A stretch of DNA of 43,912 bases from Candidatus Parcubacteria bacterium (GTDB taxonomy: Bacteria; Patescibacteriota; Patescibacteriia; CAIXNZ01), in contig JAPLYC010000045.1 in assembly GCA_026395755.1 (NCBI GenBank), positions 1-43,912 on the forward strand, in the 5' to 3' direction. The translations under genes were made by a program, and so were the position numbers. The first letter of the stretch is position 1. Each line of letters opens with the position of its first letter. The notes beneath the pieces were generated by a model, which did no database searches, was not told where the DNA came from, and saw only the letters and a program-made list of their open reading frames with translations. This document shows positions 8,241 through 15,617 of the stretch, piece after piece.

Positions 8241-9449
8241 TTACCTTATTGGCTTTAATATCTTAAATCCCTTGTTCCTTATTATATCGATATGAACACC
8301 AGCACAGTCATCAAAATGACTACATTGACGGCAATTTATACTTTTCAACTTATATAATTTTTCCTGATAAAAATTCATAATTTCCTCGATATTCCTACTT
8401 GGATATAAGTCATTCAATGATGAATTTCTTATTTTTTTATTGGCTATAGCTAGACAAACCGGAAGATCGTAAACAAATTGGTCATCTGGGCCTAATTGCT
8501 TAATCTTTTTTGATTTATCAGGAACCAAAACATATTCGTGCAGTTTTTGGCATAAATCATAAAAATTGCACAGTTTACAGCGTTGTTCTTCCTGCTTACA
8601 CGCAAAAGGCTTTTTATTATTTATCAAATCGTTGATCTGGCCAAGCCGCCCCCTGGCTTCGTCTATTATCTTCTTAGGATCCTGGATAAGGTCCTCATAA
8701 CCCTCTAAATATTCAGCCGGGAATCTGTTTAACCAGATAAAATAATCTTTATTTTCCCGATAAAAGTCCAGTACTGCTTTAATATATTTAAAATCCTCAT
8801 TCAAATCGAAAAATATTTCGTCTTTATTGTCATAAGCGCTGCCAAATGGCACGGGATATAGTAAATCATATTCATACACACCGTATTTTTCACTGTAATA
8901 CTTAATGGTATCGAGTAATCCTGTGACATTTTGTTTATTTATTACGATGTCAATGTTAATAATCGATGGAACTTTCAATAATCTAGAAATTTTAATAATA
9001 TTGGCCAGACCTTGCTGCGCTTGTTGTCCGGCACCCTTTTTGCCGTATAATTTATCTTGAATATCAAAACGATGCGAATGCAACGATAAAGTAAACTCAT
9101 CAACCCCCAATTTAATACAATTTGTGGTAAATTTAGTATCAGCAAACATTCTTCCGTTGCTGATTATCTGGACTTTTTCGAAATTATACTTTCCAATTAA
9201 TTTTAAAATGGCAAACAAGTCAGGATGTACTGTCGGATCGCCGCCGCTTATCACTATTTTATTATAATTGCCCTTCTGTGCCAAAGCCAAATTCCGGTCT
9301 ATTTCATCAAGCCCAAGATGATAGTTCTTACGATTTTCCTTATCAAGACAAAACAAGCAATTGTTGTTGCATTGCTTGGTTATACTAAGCCAGTATATTT
9401 TGTATTTATCAATCGCGGCTTTTTTTACGAACAAACGTTCATCTTTCAT
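8241..9449 (-). CDS. Radical SAM protein, array member 6, with two C-terminal Cys clusters (402 aa, GGDP variant)
   Basis: The longest array member. The cluster motif is CNNNCLFC (Cys27, Cys31, Cys34) and the SAM loop is SGGDPTVHPDL, with Asp replacing Glu. SNGRMF and SLHSHRFDIQDKLYG follow. An insertion contains a first Cys group (CKQEEQRCKLCNFYDLC), then about 65 residues, then the terminal CRQCSHFDDCAG group. It could therefore carry two auxiliary clusters, as SPASM enzymes do. It could also be a partial duplication of the C-terminal region. Gap to the next gene is a few bases. Confidence 0.85.
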   Translation of the reverse strand: MKDERLFVKKAAIDKYKIYWLSITKQCNNNCLFCLDKENRKNYHLGLDEIDRNLALAQKGNYNKIVISGGDPTVHPDLFAILKLIGKYNFEKVQIISNGRMFADTKFTTNCIKLGVDEFTLSLHSHRFDIQDKLYGKKGAGQQAQQGLANIIKISRLLKVPSIINIDIVINKQNVTGLLDTIKYYSEKYGVYEYDLLYPVPFGSAYDNKDEIFFDLNEDFKYIKAVLDFYRENKDYFIWLNRFPAEYLEGYEDLIQDPKKIIDEARGRLGQINDLINNKKPFACKQEEQRCKLCNFYDLCQKLHEYVLVPDKSKKIKQLGPDDQFVYDLPVCLAIANKKIRNSSLNDLYPSRNIEEIMNFYQEKLYKLKSINCRQCSHFDDCAGVHIDIIRNKGFKILKPIR

Positions 9450-9458
9450 ATATTAATA

Positions 9459-10376
9459 CTATTTAATATCGGCAGCAGTTAACTTTTTAAATTCAGAATC
9501 CCCAAATATTTTCAAGTAAGCTTTGATAACACCATTACATTGCTTCCTGGCCAGATAGCCGCATTTATTGCACAAATTAATTTTCTGTTTGCACATTATC
9601 GGCGAATATTGCTCCTTAGTTACACAGCCGTGTTTGCCGATATTGAACTCATTATTAGTCGCGCATTTGGCCAGGCGCCTGGTTTTCAATACCGGAAATT
9701 TCCTTAAAAGGCAGGGCGGGATATCAAAAGCCTGAAACTTCATCTGATCATGGTTTTTAAGTATTTCCTCAAGGATCGGAATCGACTCTGAAAAGCGCAC
9801 ATTGTAATTTTTATTAAGTGAATCAATATAAATAAAAATTACTCTTTTTATGCCTAATCGGTCAAGTTTTGCTATTGTTTTTCCTAAATCCTTAATATTC
9901 AGCTTGCTTACAACTATATTTACAAAAAAAAGAAAATTCAGCTTCAATAGCAGCGCCAAAGCAGAATAAACCTTGGGTAAATTTTTAGATTTGGTAATTC
10001 TATTATATACAGACTCAGTTGCTGAAGGTAAGGAAATGAATATTTTTAAATATTTATTATAGGGCAGCAGTTTAGCTAAATATGAGGCGTTTAGCAGTAC
10101 TCCATTTGTATGAAAGCTGATATAATCTATCCCGTTATTTACCGCGTAATCAATAATTTTAAATATATCACGGTTTAAAGTGGGTTCAAATCCGGTCAGG
10201 CACATCTCATTGGTATATTTGCTGAAAATTCTAATGTATTTCATGATCAGCTTAGTATCAGTCAAAATTATGGATTGAAAAAGCTTATCCTTATCAGGCT
10301 CATGGTTAAGGCAGTACAGACATTTATTCTGACATTTATCACTGCAAACAAACACTATATTTTTCTTAATTATCAT
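9459..10376 (-). CDS. Radical SAM protein, array member 7, altered SAM-binding loop (305 aa)
   Basis: The cluster motif is intact (CQNKCLYC; Cys15, Cys19, Cys22, with an extra Cys11). The loop that normally reads GGEP is LTGFEPTLNRD: the second Gly is Phe. The Glu that contacts SAM is kept, so activity may remain. The C-terminal Cys group is CNKCGYLARKQCNG, one residue longer in its second spacer, followed by FGDSEFKKL. Its ATG overlaps the upstream stop by four bases. Confidence 0.83.
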   Translation of the reverse strand: MIIKKNIVFVCSDKCQNKCLYCLNHEPDKDKLFQSIILTDTKLIMKYIRIFSKYTNEMCLTGFEPTLNRDIFKIIDYAVNNGIDYISFHTNGVLLNASYLAKLLPYNKYLKIFISLPSATESVYNRITKSKNLPKVYSALALLLKLNFLFFVNIVVSKLNIKDLGKTIAKLDRLGIKRVIFIYIDSLNKNYNVRFSESIPILEEILKNHDQMKFQAFDIPPCLLRKFPVLKTRRLAKCATNNEFNIGKHGCVTKEQYSPIMCKQKINLCNKCGYLARKQCNGVIKAYLKIFGDSEFKKLTAADIK

Positions 10377-11434
10377 ATATATTTTTTGACTAAATTTATA
10401 ATTTGCTTTTCCATGAAGGCGGCATTGGCAAATAATTCTGCGGAAAATTTTCCGCTACTCAAATCAAAGCCGTAACATATCTTATGGCAAGAGCGGTCTT
10501 CATCACACTGGCCGCAAACAAACTTGTTAACCGCCACATTAATAATACCTTTTTCGCACATTTTAAAATCCAAAAGCTTTTTTATCAATACCTTATTTAC
10601 TTTGCCGCTTAAAATATTGGCAATAATATATTTTTTCTTTAATGCCGGCGGTAACCCCACGAAAAATTCACAGGGGTAAATATCGCCATCTGGGTCGATT
10701 GATAACTCATCCATAATAATAGAACAACTTTTATTCTTTTTCTCCATAACACGGCGCACATCATCGATTAATTTAAAACTAATTTTCGCTCCCTTGGCCT
10801 TCAAATATTTAATTAATTTTAAAACTTTTGATAGGTTATTCAAATATTGATCAACTTTATTTTTTTCCCAATAAAAGCCCATGGCCGGCTGAACATTTAT
10901 ATTCCTAAAACCCAAGCTGACCAATTGCTTATAACAATAAAAAAAACTATCTGCATATTCCGGCATAATAGTCATCTTTATATTTATAAAGTCTTTATAT
11001 TTTAAGAGTAATGGTAATTTCTTATTTAAAGCTTCAGTTTTCCTGAACTTATAATCCTTAGCAAAGGAATCGATACTGACGCAAAAAAAAGGAAAATTTT
11101 CAACCAAAAATCTTAATTTTTCTTCAGTCAGCAAGCTACCGTTAGTAGTCAAACCTAAATATATTTTTTTCTTATATTTTTTTCTAAGCTGCTTAACCTT
11201 TTTTGCTATTTTTACCAGCAAATCATACCTCAAAAGGGGTTCGCCGCCAAAAAAATGAATAGACCTATCCTTACAGTGATTATATTTAAAAAACAATTCC
11301 AGTATTTTATCCAACGTTTTAACATCAAATTCCTTTTGCGCCTTTTTTGAAACATTACAATACTGACATTTAAAATTACATCTAAAAGTCAGAGGGATTA
11401 CTAATCTCTGAATATTTTCCAGTAATTCCTTCAT
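10373..11434 (-). CDS. SPASM-type radical SAM protein, array member 8 (353 aa)
   Basis: The cluster motif is CNFKCQYC (Cys19, Cys23, Cys26), with FFGGEPLLRYDLL and TTNGSLL. It differs from the other array members: the C-terminal half has IDPDGDIYPCEF and then CGQCDEDRSCHKIC, the layout of SPASM/twitch auxiliary-cluster domains found in peptide-modifying enzymes such as sactionine and PqqE-type maturases. It is the first radical SAM gene of the tandem array in transcription order, 27 bases after the membrane-anchored Cys-rich protein. Of the array it is the best candidate for a true peptide maturase besides HxsB (inference). Confidence 0.85.
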   Translation of the reverse strand: MKELLENIQRLVIPLTFRCNFKCQYCNVSKKAQKEFDVKTLDKILELFFKYNHCKDRSIHFFGGEPLLRYDLLVKIAKKVKQLRKKYKKKIYLGLTTNGSLLTEEKLRFLVENFPFFCVSIDSFAKDYKFRKTEALNKKLPLLLKYKDFINIKMTIMPEYADSFFYCYKQLVSLGFRNINVQPAMGFYWEKNKVDQYLNNLSKVLKLIKYLKAKGAKISFKLIDDVRRVMEKKNKSCSIIMDELSIDPDGDIYPCEFFVGLPPALKKKYIIANILSGKVNKVLIKKLLDFKMCEKGIINVAVNKFVCGQCDEDRSCHKICYGFDLSSGKFSAELFANAAFMEKQIINLVKKYI

Positions 11435-11461
11435 TTTCCATCATTATGGCATTAAAAAAAA

Positions 11462-12379
11462 TTAGTATTTTTTTTCGGCAATTATTTTCTTCAGCTCTGC
11501 CAAGGAATAATTTTTTTCCGATTGGGCAAAATCCATGCAACGGAAATAAAACAATCGTTCCATCAGATCTTTTTCCGGATTAAATATTTTGCAATATTCA
11601 ACCGTTAATTTATCTTCCACTGTCATATAATATATAGCAGTTTCTTTGTGGAATAAATCACAGATATAATCCTCATAGACACCATATGCTTCGGCAATTA
11701 ACTCCTTGTTAAATACTTCATTTGTATGCTGACAATCTTCAAAATCCGGATTAACAAAACTTATATATTGACAAGCTGCAATTTTCAATAAATCACCATA
11801 AGCGTTATCTTCCATCATAAATTTTTTATCCAAACATGATTTGCCGAAGCTCATAGTGCAGGTTGGATATTCCGGCCCGGGGCACAGGTCAACATTATTT
11901 TCCCTGATAGCCTTGGCCGTTTTCCTGGCGTTTTCAGTAGTAATTGCATTTAAATTTTCCTCATTGCCGTTTTTTAAATACTGAAAAGCATTATATTGAT
12001 TCTTGCAAGATTCAGATATGGCTAAATTTGGAAAAGGCTTATTGGGATCTTGGACGGGATTATCTTCAAAGGGTAACAAGTTTTTATTATTATCGCAAAC
12101 GGCTGCATCATTTAATCCAATATTCTTATACAATTCAGTCTGATATTCCCAGGAGACCCTCGGCTCATAAAAATCCAAAATGTTATTCAAATCCCATTCG
12201 GGAATTTCAAAAGTAATCGGCTGTTTTTCTGGTGGTAAAGTAAGATTACCATTTATATTTACATTGGGCTGGGGCTGTAATCTGCTGGAAATAAAAAAAT
12301 TATAAGCCAAAATAGCTACAATGGCTAACAATACTAATAATATCACTATAACTATAATAAAAATAATTTTATTTTTCAT
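11462..12379 (-). CDS. Membrane-anchored Cys-rich protein of unknown function (305 aa)
   Basis: Begins with a Lys-flanked hydrophobic segment (about residues 4-30) that looks like an uncleaved signal anchor. A short Pro/Asn-rich linker and a soluble domain of about 250 residues follow. The domain contains ten or so scattered Cys in short contexts such as VCDN, SCKNQ, LCPG, TCTMSF, ACQYI and YCKIF. Even Cys content in an exported domain suggests disulfides. It lies between the precursor gene (17-base gap) and the first array radical SAM gene, so it belongs to the Hxs operon. It could be a receptor, scaffold or second substrate. No family recognised. Confidence 0.75.
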   Translation of the reverse strand: MKNKIIFIIVIVILLVLLAIVAILAYNFFISSRLQPQPNVNINGNLTLPPEKQPITFEIPEWDLNNILDFYEPRVSWEYQTELYKNIGLNDAAVCDNNKNLLPFEDNPVQDPNKPFPNLAISESCKNQYNAFQYLKNGNEENLNAITTENARKTAKAIRENNVDLCPGPEYPTCTMSFGKSCLDKKFMMEDNAYGDLLKIAACQYISFVNPDFEDCQHTNEVFNKELIAEAYGVYEDYICDLFHKETAIYYMTVEDKLTVEYCKIFNPEKDLMERLFYFRCMDFAQSEKNYSLAELKKIIAEKKY

Positions 12380-12396
12380 AAAAAATAGTTATTGCA

Positions 12397-12699
12397 TTAT
12401 GATGCTGAACAGCAGCTATTTCCATGATGACCGTGAGAGCCATGAGACCCATGACTGCCATGTGAGCCATGTGAGCCATGACTACCATGGGAACAATGTG
12501 ATCCCTGAGTGCCTTCATTGTGAATAAAATTATTATGGCCAAAATGGCGAGAACCGCTACGGACTAAATCATAGGCATGACCGCCTTTACCACCGCTATC
12601 AGTCGCTCCTGCGGGATTCTCACCATGCAGGCAGGGAGGAGCTGCCGCATTAGCTTCTTCCGCCAAAATACCCAAAGCAGTCACGCCTATTCCCAGCAT
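12397..12699 (-). CDS. hxsA: HxsA-like RiPP precursor: His-Gly-Ser repeat peptide (core-encoding frame)
   Basis: The frame from ATG 12699 encodes 100 residues: a hydrophobic helix ending in an Ala-rich c-region, a Gly/Ser/His-rich middle, then one HCS and six HGS triplets, HGH, HGN and a CCSAS tail. Tandem His-Xaa-Ser repeats beside a SPASM radical SAM gene and HxsD define the Hxs class of ribosomal peptides. An upstream leader (from ATG 12842) would make a 129-residue precursor but is disrupted by a 56-bp duplication. ATG 12699 is preceded by AAGAAGGA, a fair ribosome binding site about 7 bases away, so internal initiation is possible. The modification is not known; His, Ser or Cys side chains are possible sites. 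Confidence 0.8.
   Translation of the reverse strand: MLGIGVTALGILAEEANAAAPPCLHGENPAGATDSGGKGGHAYDLVRSGSRHFGHNNFIHNEGTQGSHCSHGSHGSHGSHGSHGSHGSHGHHGNSCCSAS
12415..12495 (-). repeat. 9-bp His-Xaa-Ser codon repeats in the precursor
   Basis: Nine consecutive triplet codons: HCS, six HGS, HGH and HGN. Ser is coded by AGT, TCA and TCT and Gly by GGT, GGC, GGG and GGA among the HGS and adjoining units, so the repeats differ in DNA while agreeing in protein. Confidence 0.85.
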
Positions 12700-12716
12700 A
12701 ATAATATCCTTCTTGG

Positions 12717-12828
12717 TTATTTTACCTTCCTCGTCATTAAGAAATTCCTGAAATTTCTTCTTTAATTGTGGCTTATTTTACCTTCCTCGTCATTAAGAAA
12801 TTCCTGAAATTTCTTCTTTAATTGTGGC
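12717..12828. repeat. Perfect 56-bp tandem duplication in the precursor leader
   Basis: Positions 12717-12772 and 12773-12828 are identical (TTATTTTACC at the left end, AATTGTGGC at the right). The unit is one base short of 19 codons, so it shifts the leader frame. Identity of the copies implies a very recent event, or an assembly artefact. Confidence 0.95.
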
Positions 12829-12842
12829 AATCTGTTTTTCAT
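12762..12842 (-). CDS. Detached leader of the HGS precursor (26 codons, frame broken)
   Basis: From ATG 12842 the frame reads MKNRLPQLKKKFQEF followed by LNDEEGKI, then SHN and a stop. Removing one copy of the 56-bp repeat joins this leader in frame to KKDIIMLG and the HGS peptide, giving 129 residues. The ORF is thus the original precursor start, now ending early. It could be made as a separate leader, be a dead fragment, or reflect a minority or assembly variant. It begins 24 bases after hxsB. Confidence 0.6.
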   Translation of the reverse strand: MKNRLPQLKKKFQEFLNDEEGKISHN

Positions 12843-12866
12843 ACTATTAATTATAATGAATTTTAA

Positions 12867-14354
12867 TTATTTGGCAACCTTTACCGGCGGCTTGGCTCGT
12901 TTGGCCCAATCCAAGAAAATATCCCTGTTTTTTTTGTTGTGCAATTTAGTAAATAAATAATCGATAATCTGCTCATCAATTTGCCATTTGTAATTATTGG
13001 CCATTTGCGGAAATATGTTGCCGTGTAAAGAATAATTATAAACGGGACAAGTGCCCCAATACGGCTGGTAAACATTATCGCCGTGTCCGGCCAAGCCGTT
13101 TGTGCAGGAAGCCAGACAAATTGATTTGCACAAATTATTATTAATTAGCTGTTCAAAGGTATTGCTATTGACATTGCCTAATTTAAACATCTCGTCGCCC
13201 ATGCGAGAAATCATCCTGCCGTCATCACAAGTATAAATATCGCCGTTATAATTATAAGCCAATTGCCCGATAGCCGCCCCACAGGGTGAACGCATGTCCA
13301 AATTATGAGGTTCTTCCTGCAATAAAATTTTTCTCAGATAAGTTACGGCGGCAGTCTCCAGAAAAAGCTTACCCTGATAATTTTTTCCCAAAATATAATC
13401 CAGTGTCTTTTTATAAAAATCTATGTATTCTTCCGGCGTATACCAGATTTTTTCCTTGGCATTTACGGCAAAACCGTAAGGATTTAGATAGCGCAGATAA
13501 ATCGATCTCAGCCCCAAATCAATGTAAGTATCAATCACTTTCTTGTAATTGGCTAGGGTTTTACGGGTAACAGTAATTAAAGCTCCGACATTATAGTAAT
13601 TCTTCTTTTTGCCTTTATACTTTTGCGCATAAATTTCCTTGATTTTTTTAATCCATTTTACTGTTTCCGCGAAACTATTGCCGTCTGCATAGATGCGATT
13701 AAAATTATGAGTTTCCTCATCGCCGTCCAATGAAGTGCAAAAATGTACCCCCTTTTCCATAAGAAAATTAATTTTTTCGTCATCCAATAAACTAAAATTT
13801 GAAACCAATCTGAACTGCAAATTCTTTTTTTCCAGCCTATTTTTTTCACCGGCATACTGAATAATAAATTTAACCACCGGCCAGTTCAATAGCGGCTCCC
13901 CGCCCTGAAACTCAATAGCAATAGCATCATTGGTAGTTTTAAAGATCATGTCCACAATCTTTTTTGCCGTAGCCAAATCCATGTCTAAATTTTTATCTTT
14001 GCTATCTCCGGCACTGGCATGGCAATAAATACATTTATGATTGCAACGCAAGGTAACCACGATAATATGCAAAGACGGCCCGAATTTCAAAAAACTGTTT
14101 CTTTCTCTATATTTTTCAACCAATGTAGGCACATAAGCCTCATCTTTAATAAATAGATTAGCCTTTAACTCTTTATAAATTTTATTTTTGGAGCTCAGCT
14201 TACCGGTAATAAATGCTTTAAAATCATTCTCCTTAAGAAAAACATACTGCCCCACCTCATTGGTCAATAGATAATTATCAGCATCAAATTTCTTAAAGCG
14301 AAAATATCCGACTGACTTGGCGTCTAGTTTGTTTATTGTTTGTAGATCCAGCAT
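12867..14354 (-). CDS. hxsB: His-Xaa-Ser system radical SAM maturase HxsB
   Basis: A 495-residue enzyme. An N-terminal domain of about 90 residues contains GYFRFKKFDADNYLLTNEVG, typical of HxsB-like maturases. The radical SAM core has CNHKCIYC (Cys104, Cys108, Cys111) and FQGGEPLLNWP. The C-terminal SPASM region includes CGAAIGQLAYNYNGDIYTC, GNVNSNTFEQL, then several Cys (CKSICLASC and GTCPVYNYS) for auxiliary clusters. HxsB is thought to modify the His-Xaa-Ser repeat peptide. It sits directly upstream of the precursor gene (24-base gap to the original start). Assignment rests on architecture plus neighbours. Confidence 0.85.
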   Translation of the reverse strand: MLDLQTINKLDAKSVGYFRFKKFDADNYLLTNEVGQYVFLKENDFKAFITGKLSSKNKIYKELKANLFIKDEAYVPTLVEKYRERNSFLKFGPSLHIIVVTLRCNHKCIYCHASAGDSKDKNLDMDLATAKKIVDMIFKTTNDAIAIEFQGGEPLLNWPVVKFIIQYAGEKNRLEKKNLQFRLVSNFSLLDDEKINFLMEKGVHFCTSLDGDEETHNFNRIYADGNSFAETVKWIKKIKEIYAQKYKGKKKNYYNVGALITVTRKTLANYKKVIDTYIDLGLRSIYLRYLNPYGFAVNAKEKIWYTPEEYIDFYKKTLDYILGKNYQGKLFLETAAVTYLRKILLQEEPHNLDMRSPCGAAIGQLAYNYNGDIYTCDDGRMISRMGDEMFKLGNVNSNTFEQLINNNLCKSICLASCTNGLAGHGDNVYQPYWGTCPVYNYSLHGNIFPQMANNYKWQIDEQIIDYLFTKLHNKKNRDIFLDWAKRAKPPVKVAK

Positions 14355-14384
14355 GCTGTTTTAGCGATTAATTGAATTTAATGT

Positions 14385-14885
14385 TTTAATAAAATTTCAA
14401 ATCTCAAATTACAAGCCTCAAATAAATGACAAATCACAATATCTAAAATCTCAAACTATTTTGCTTTGCTCACAATAGTAGCGAATATTTTAATTAATTC
14501 CCTGGTTTCCATGATTAAAAACTCGATTTTTTCTTGAAATTCAGGATTGGCCTCTTGCAACAGTTCCAGCCAATATTTAGTTTCCCTGGCTTCCCGCAGA
14601 CAAATCCTGATCTTAAACCTAAAATCCTTCTTAGTCTCGGTTTCGTTCGCTTCACGATAATTCGCTCCAGATGATGTGCCTGCACGAATAAGCTGATCAA
14701 TTAAGCGAAAATTTATTGTATTTTGTGGCAAATCCTTGCATAAATGAATAATATCTTTGCCAAACTTTAAGGTGCGATCTTCTAAATCATAAATTTTCTC
14801 CATATTTTTATTTTTGTTTCTGATTTGTTATTTGTTTATTGTTTTTTATTTGGAACTTGATTTTTGATATTTGGTGCTTATACGT
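14385..14885. mobile_element. Repeat-bounded cassette carrying the four-helix-bundle gene
   Basis: The left flank (about 14390-14456: CAAATCTCAAATTACAAG, CAAATAAATGACAAATC) and right flank (about 14810-14880: TTATTTGGAACTTGA, GATATTTGGTGCTTA) are approximate inverted repeats around the gene at 14456-14803. A related palindrome without a gene lies at 31920-32050. No transposase is present, so any mobility would be in trans (inference). Confidence 0.55.
14456..14803 (-). CDS. Four-helix-bundle (S23/IVS-type) protein
   Basis: 115 residues matching the four-helix-bundle family first known from intervening sequences in 23S rRNA genes. Diagnostic blocks are LIDQLIRAGTSSGANYREAN and FRFKIRICLREARETKYWLELL. 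Function is not established. Here it interrupts the Hxs operon between hxsB and the HxsD-like gene, and both flanks carry inverted AT-rich repeats of the TTATTTGGA type. It is probably a passenger of a mobile or repeat element rather than a peptide-maturation gene. Confidence 0.88.
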   Translation of the reverse strand: MEKIYDLEDRTLKFGKDIIHLCKDLPQNTINFRLIDQLIRAGTSSGANYREANETETKKDFRFKIRICLREARETKYWLELLQEANPEFQEKIEFLIMETRELIKIFATIVSKAK

Positions 14886-15086
14886 TTAGCTCATTAACCC
14901 CAAAACATAATTAGCAAACTCATTTTTAATTACTGCCTGAACATCCTGATCGATTTTATCAATACTCACTTCCAGATAATTACCGACCATTTTTACTTTA
15001 AAATTAGCCAAATTTTTATACTCTTTAATGGCTTCTTCAATGACTTTTAAATTGTAAATATTCTTATTAAACTTAATAATTTCCAT
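14886..15086 (-). CDS. Short HxsD-like protein (66 aa)
   Basis: A 66-residue protein: EIIKFNKNIYNLKVIEEAIKEY at the N terminus, a YLEVSIDKI strand and KNEFANYVLGLM at the end. The pattern of a short beta segment, a helix, strands and an F-x-N/E-x-L ending helix resembles HxsD and HxsD-like proteins. It follows the larger HxsD by 7 bases. A role in binding the precursor leader or the maturase is possible but inferred from context. Confidence 0.65.
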   Translation of the reverse strand: MEIIKFNKNIYNLKVIEEAIKEYKNLANFKVKMVGNYLEVSIDKIDQDVQAVIKNEFANYVLGLMS

Positions 15087-15093
15087 ATAATAT

Positions 15094-15573
15094 TTATTTT
15101 CCCTTCTTCCCTTTTCCCCTTTTAGCTCCTCTAGCTCTTTTACCCTTATCAGATTCCTTTTGATCTTCCCAGGGCTTACTTATCCCCAAAGGATCCTCCT
15201 GCCAATCTTCCTCCTCAACTTCTTTTAATAACTCATCAACTTCATTGGGTACGGCATTATAAAGCGCCTGAGATACAATATATTCCCTAATTTTTGCATT
15301 AGTCAGACTCACTTTTTCCCTTAATAGCTGATTTAAAAGCTCATTATAAAATTCTCCTGCAATTTTCTCTAAACCTCCTGCGTCTTCTTTAGACTTCATA
15401 ATTACTTTAATTTCCTTTTTCGGATCCCCATCCAAAAAAACATAAACTTTATCCAGAAAGAAATAAGCGGCCTGATATATAGCTGCCACTGAATATATTT
15501 TGGTATTTATGGTAAATTTTATTTCACCTTCTTTTTCTTTAATTTCCTGCCTAATACCTGGTTTATTTTTCAT
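15094..15573 (-). CDS. hxsD: His-Xaa-Ser system protein HxsD
   Basis: 159 residues. The core (about 15-115) has TKIYSVAAIYQAAYFFLDKVYVF, then FYNELLNQLLREKVSLTNAKIREYIVSQALY, the strand-helix and terminal-helix pattern of HxsD. After it comes an acidic stretch (VDELLKEVEEEDWQED) and a basic Lys/Arg/Gly tail, which usual HxsD proteins of about 100 residues lack. HxsD is a small partner protein found with HxsB and HxsC; its biochemical role is not established. It lies between the secreted LamG protein and the short HxsD-like gene. Confidence 0.75.
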   Translation of the reverse strand: MKNKPGIRQEIKEKEGEIKFTINTKIYSVAAIYQAAYFFLDKVYVFLDGDPKKEIKVIMKSKEDAGGLEKIAGEFYNELLNQLLREKVSLTNAKIREYIVSQALYNAVPNEVDELLKEVEEEDWQEDPLGISKPWEDQKESDKGKRARGAKRGKGKKGK

Positions 15574-15617
15574 TTATTTCTAAAATCAATTATAAGACAA
15601 ATTCTAACAACGAATAA

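Noticed and set aside
10373-11434. Calling array member 8 HxsC
   Set aside because: It has SPASM features and lacks the motif context I associate with HxsC; a profile search would be needed.
12415-12495. HGS repeats as a tandem-repeat or CRISPR-like DNA array
   Set aside because: The 9-bp units vary at silent sites and are in frame in a peptide; no spacers exist.
12397-12699. HGS repeat peptide as a simple His-rich metal-storage protein
   Set aside because: Neighbouring HxsB- and HxsD-like genes, leader-like N terminus and radical SAM array fit a RiPP precursor better, though metal binding is not excluded.
13286-13570. Plus-strand and alternate-frame ORFs across hxsB
   Set aside because: They lack ribosome binding sites and lie over a well-supported radical SAM gene.
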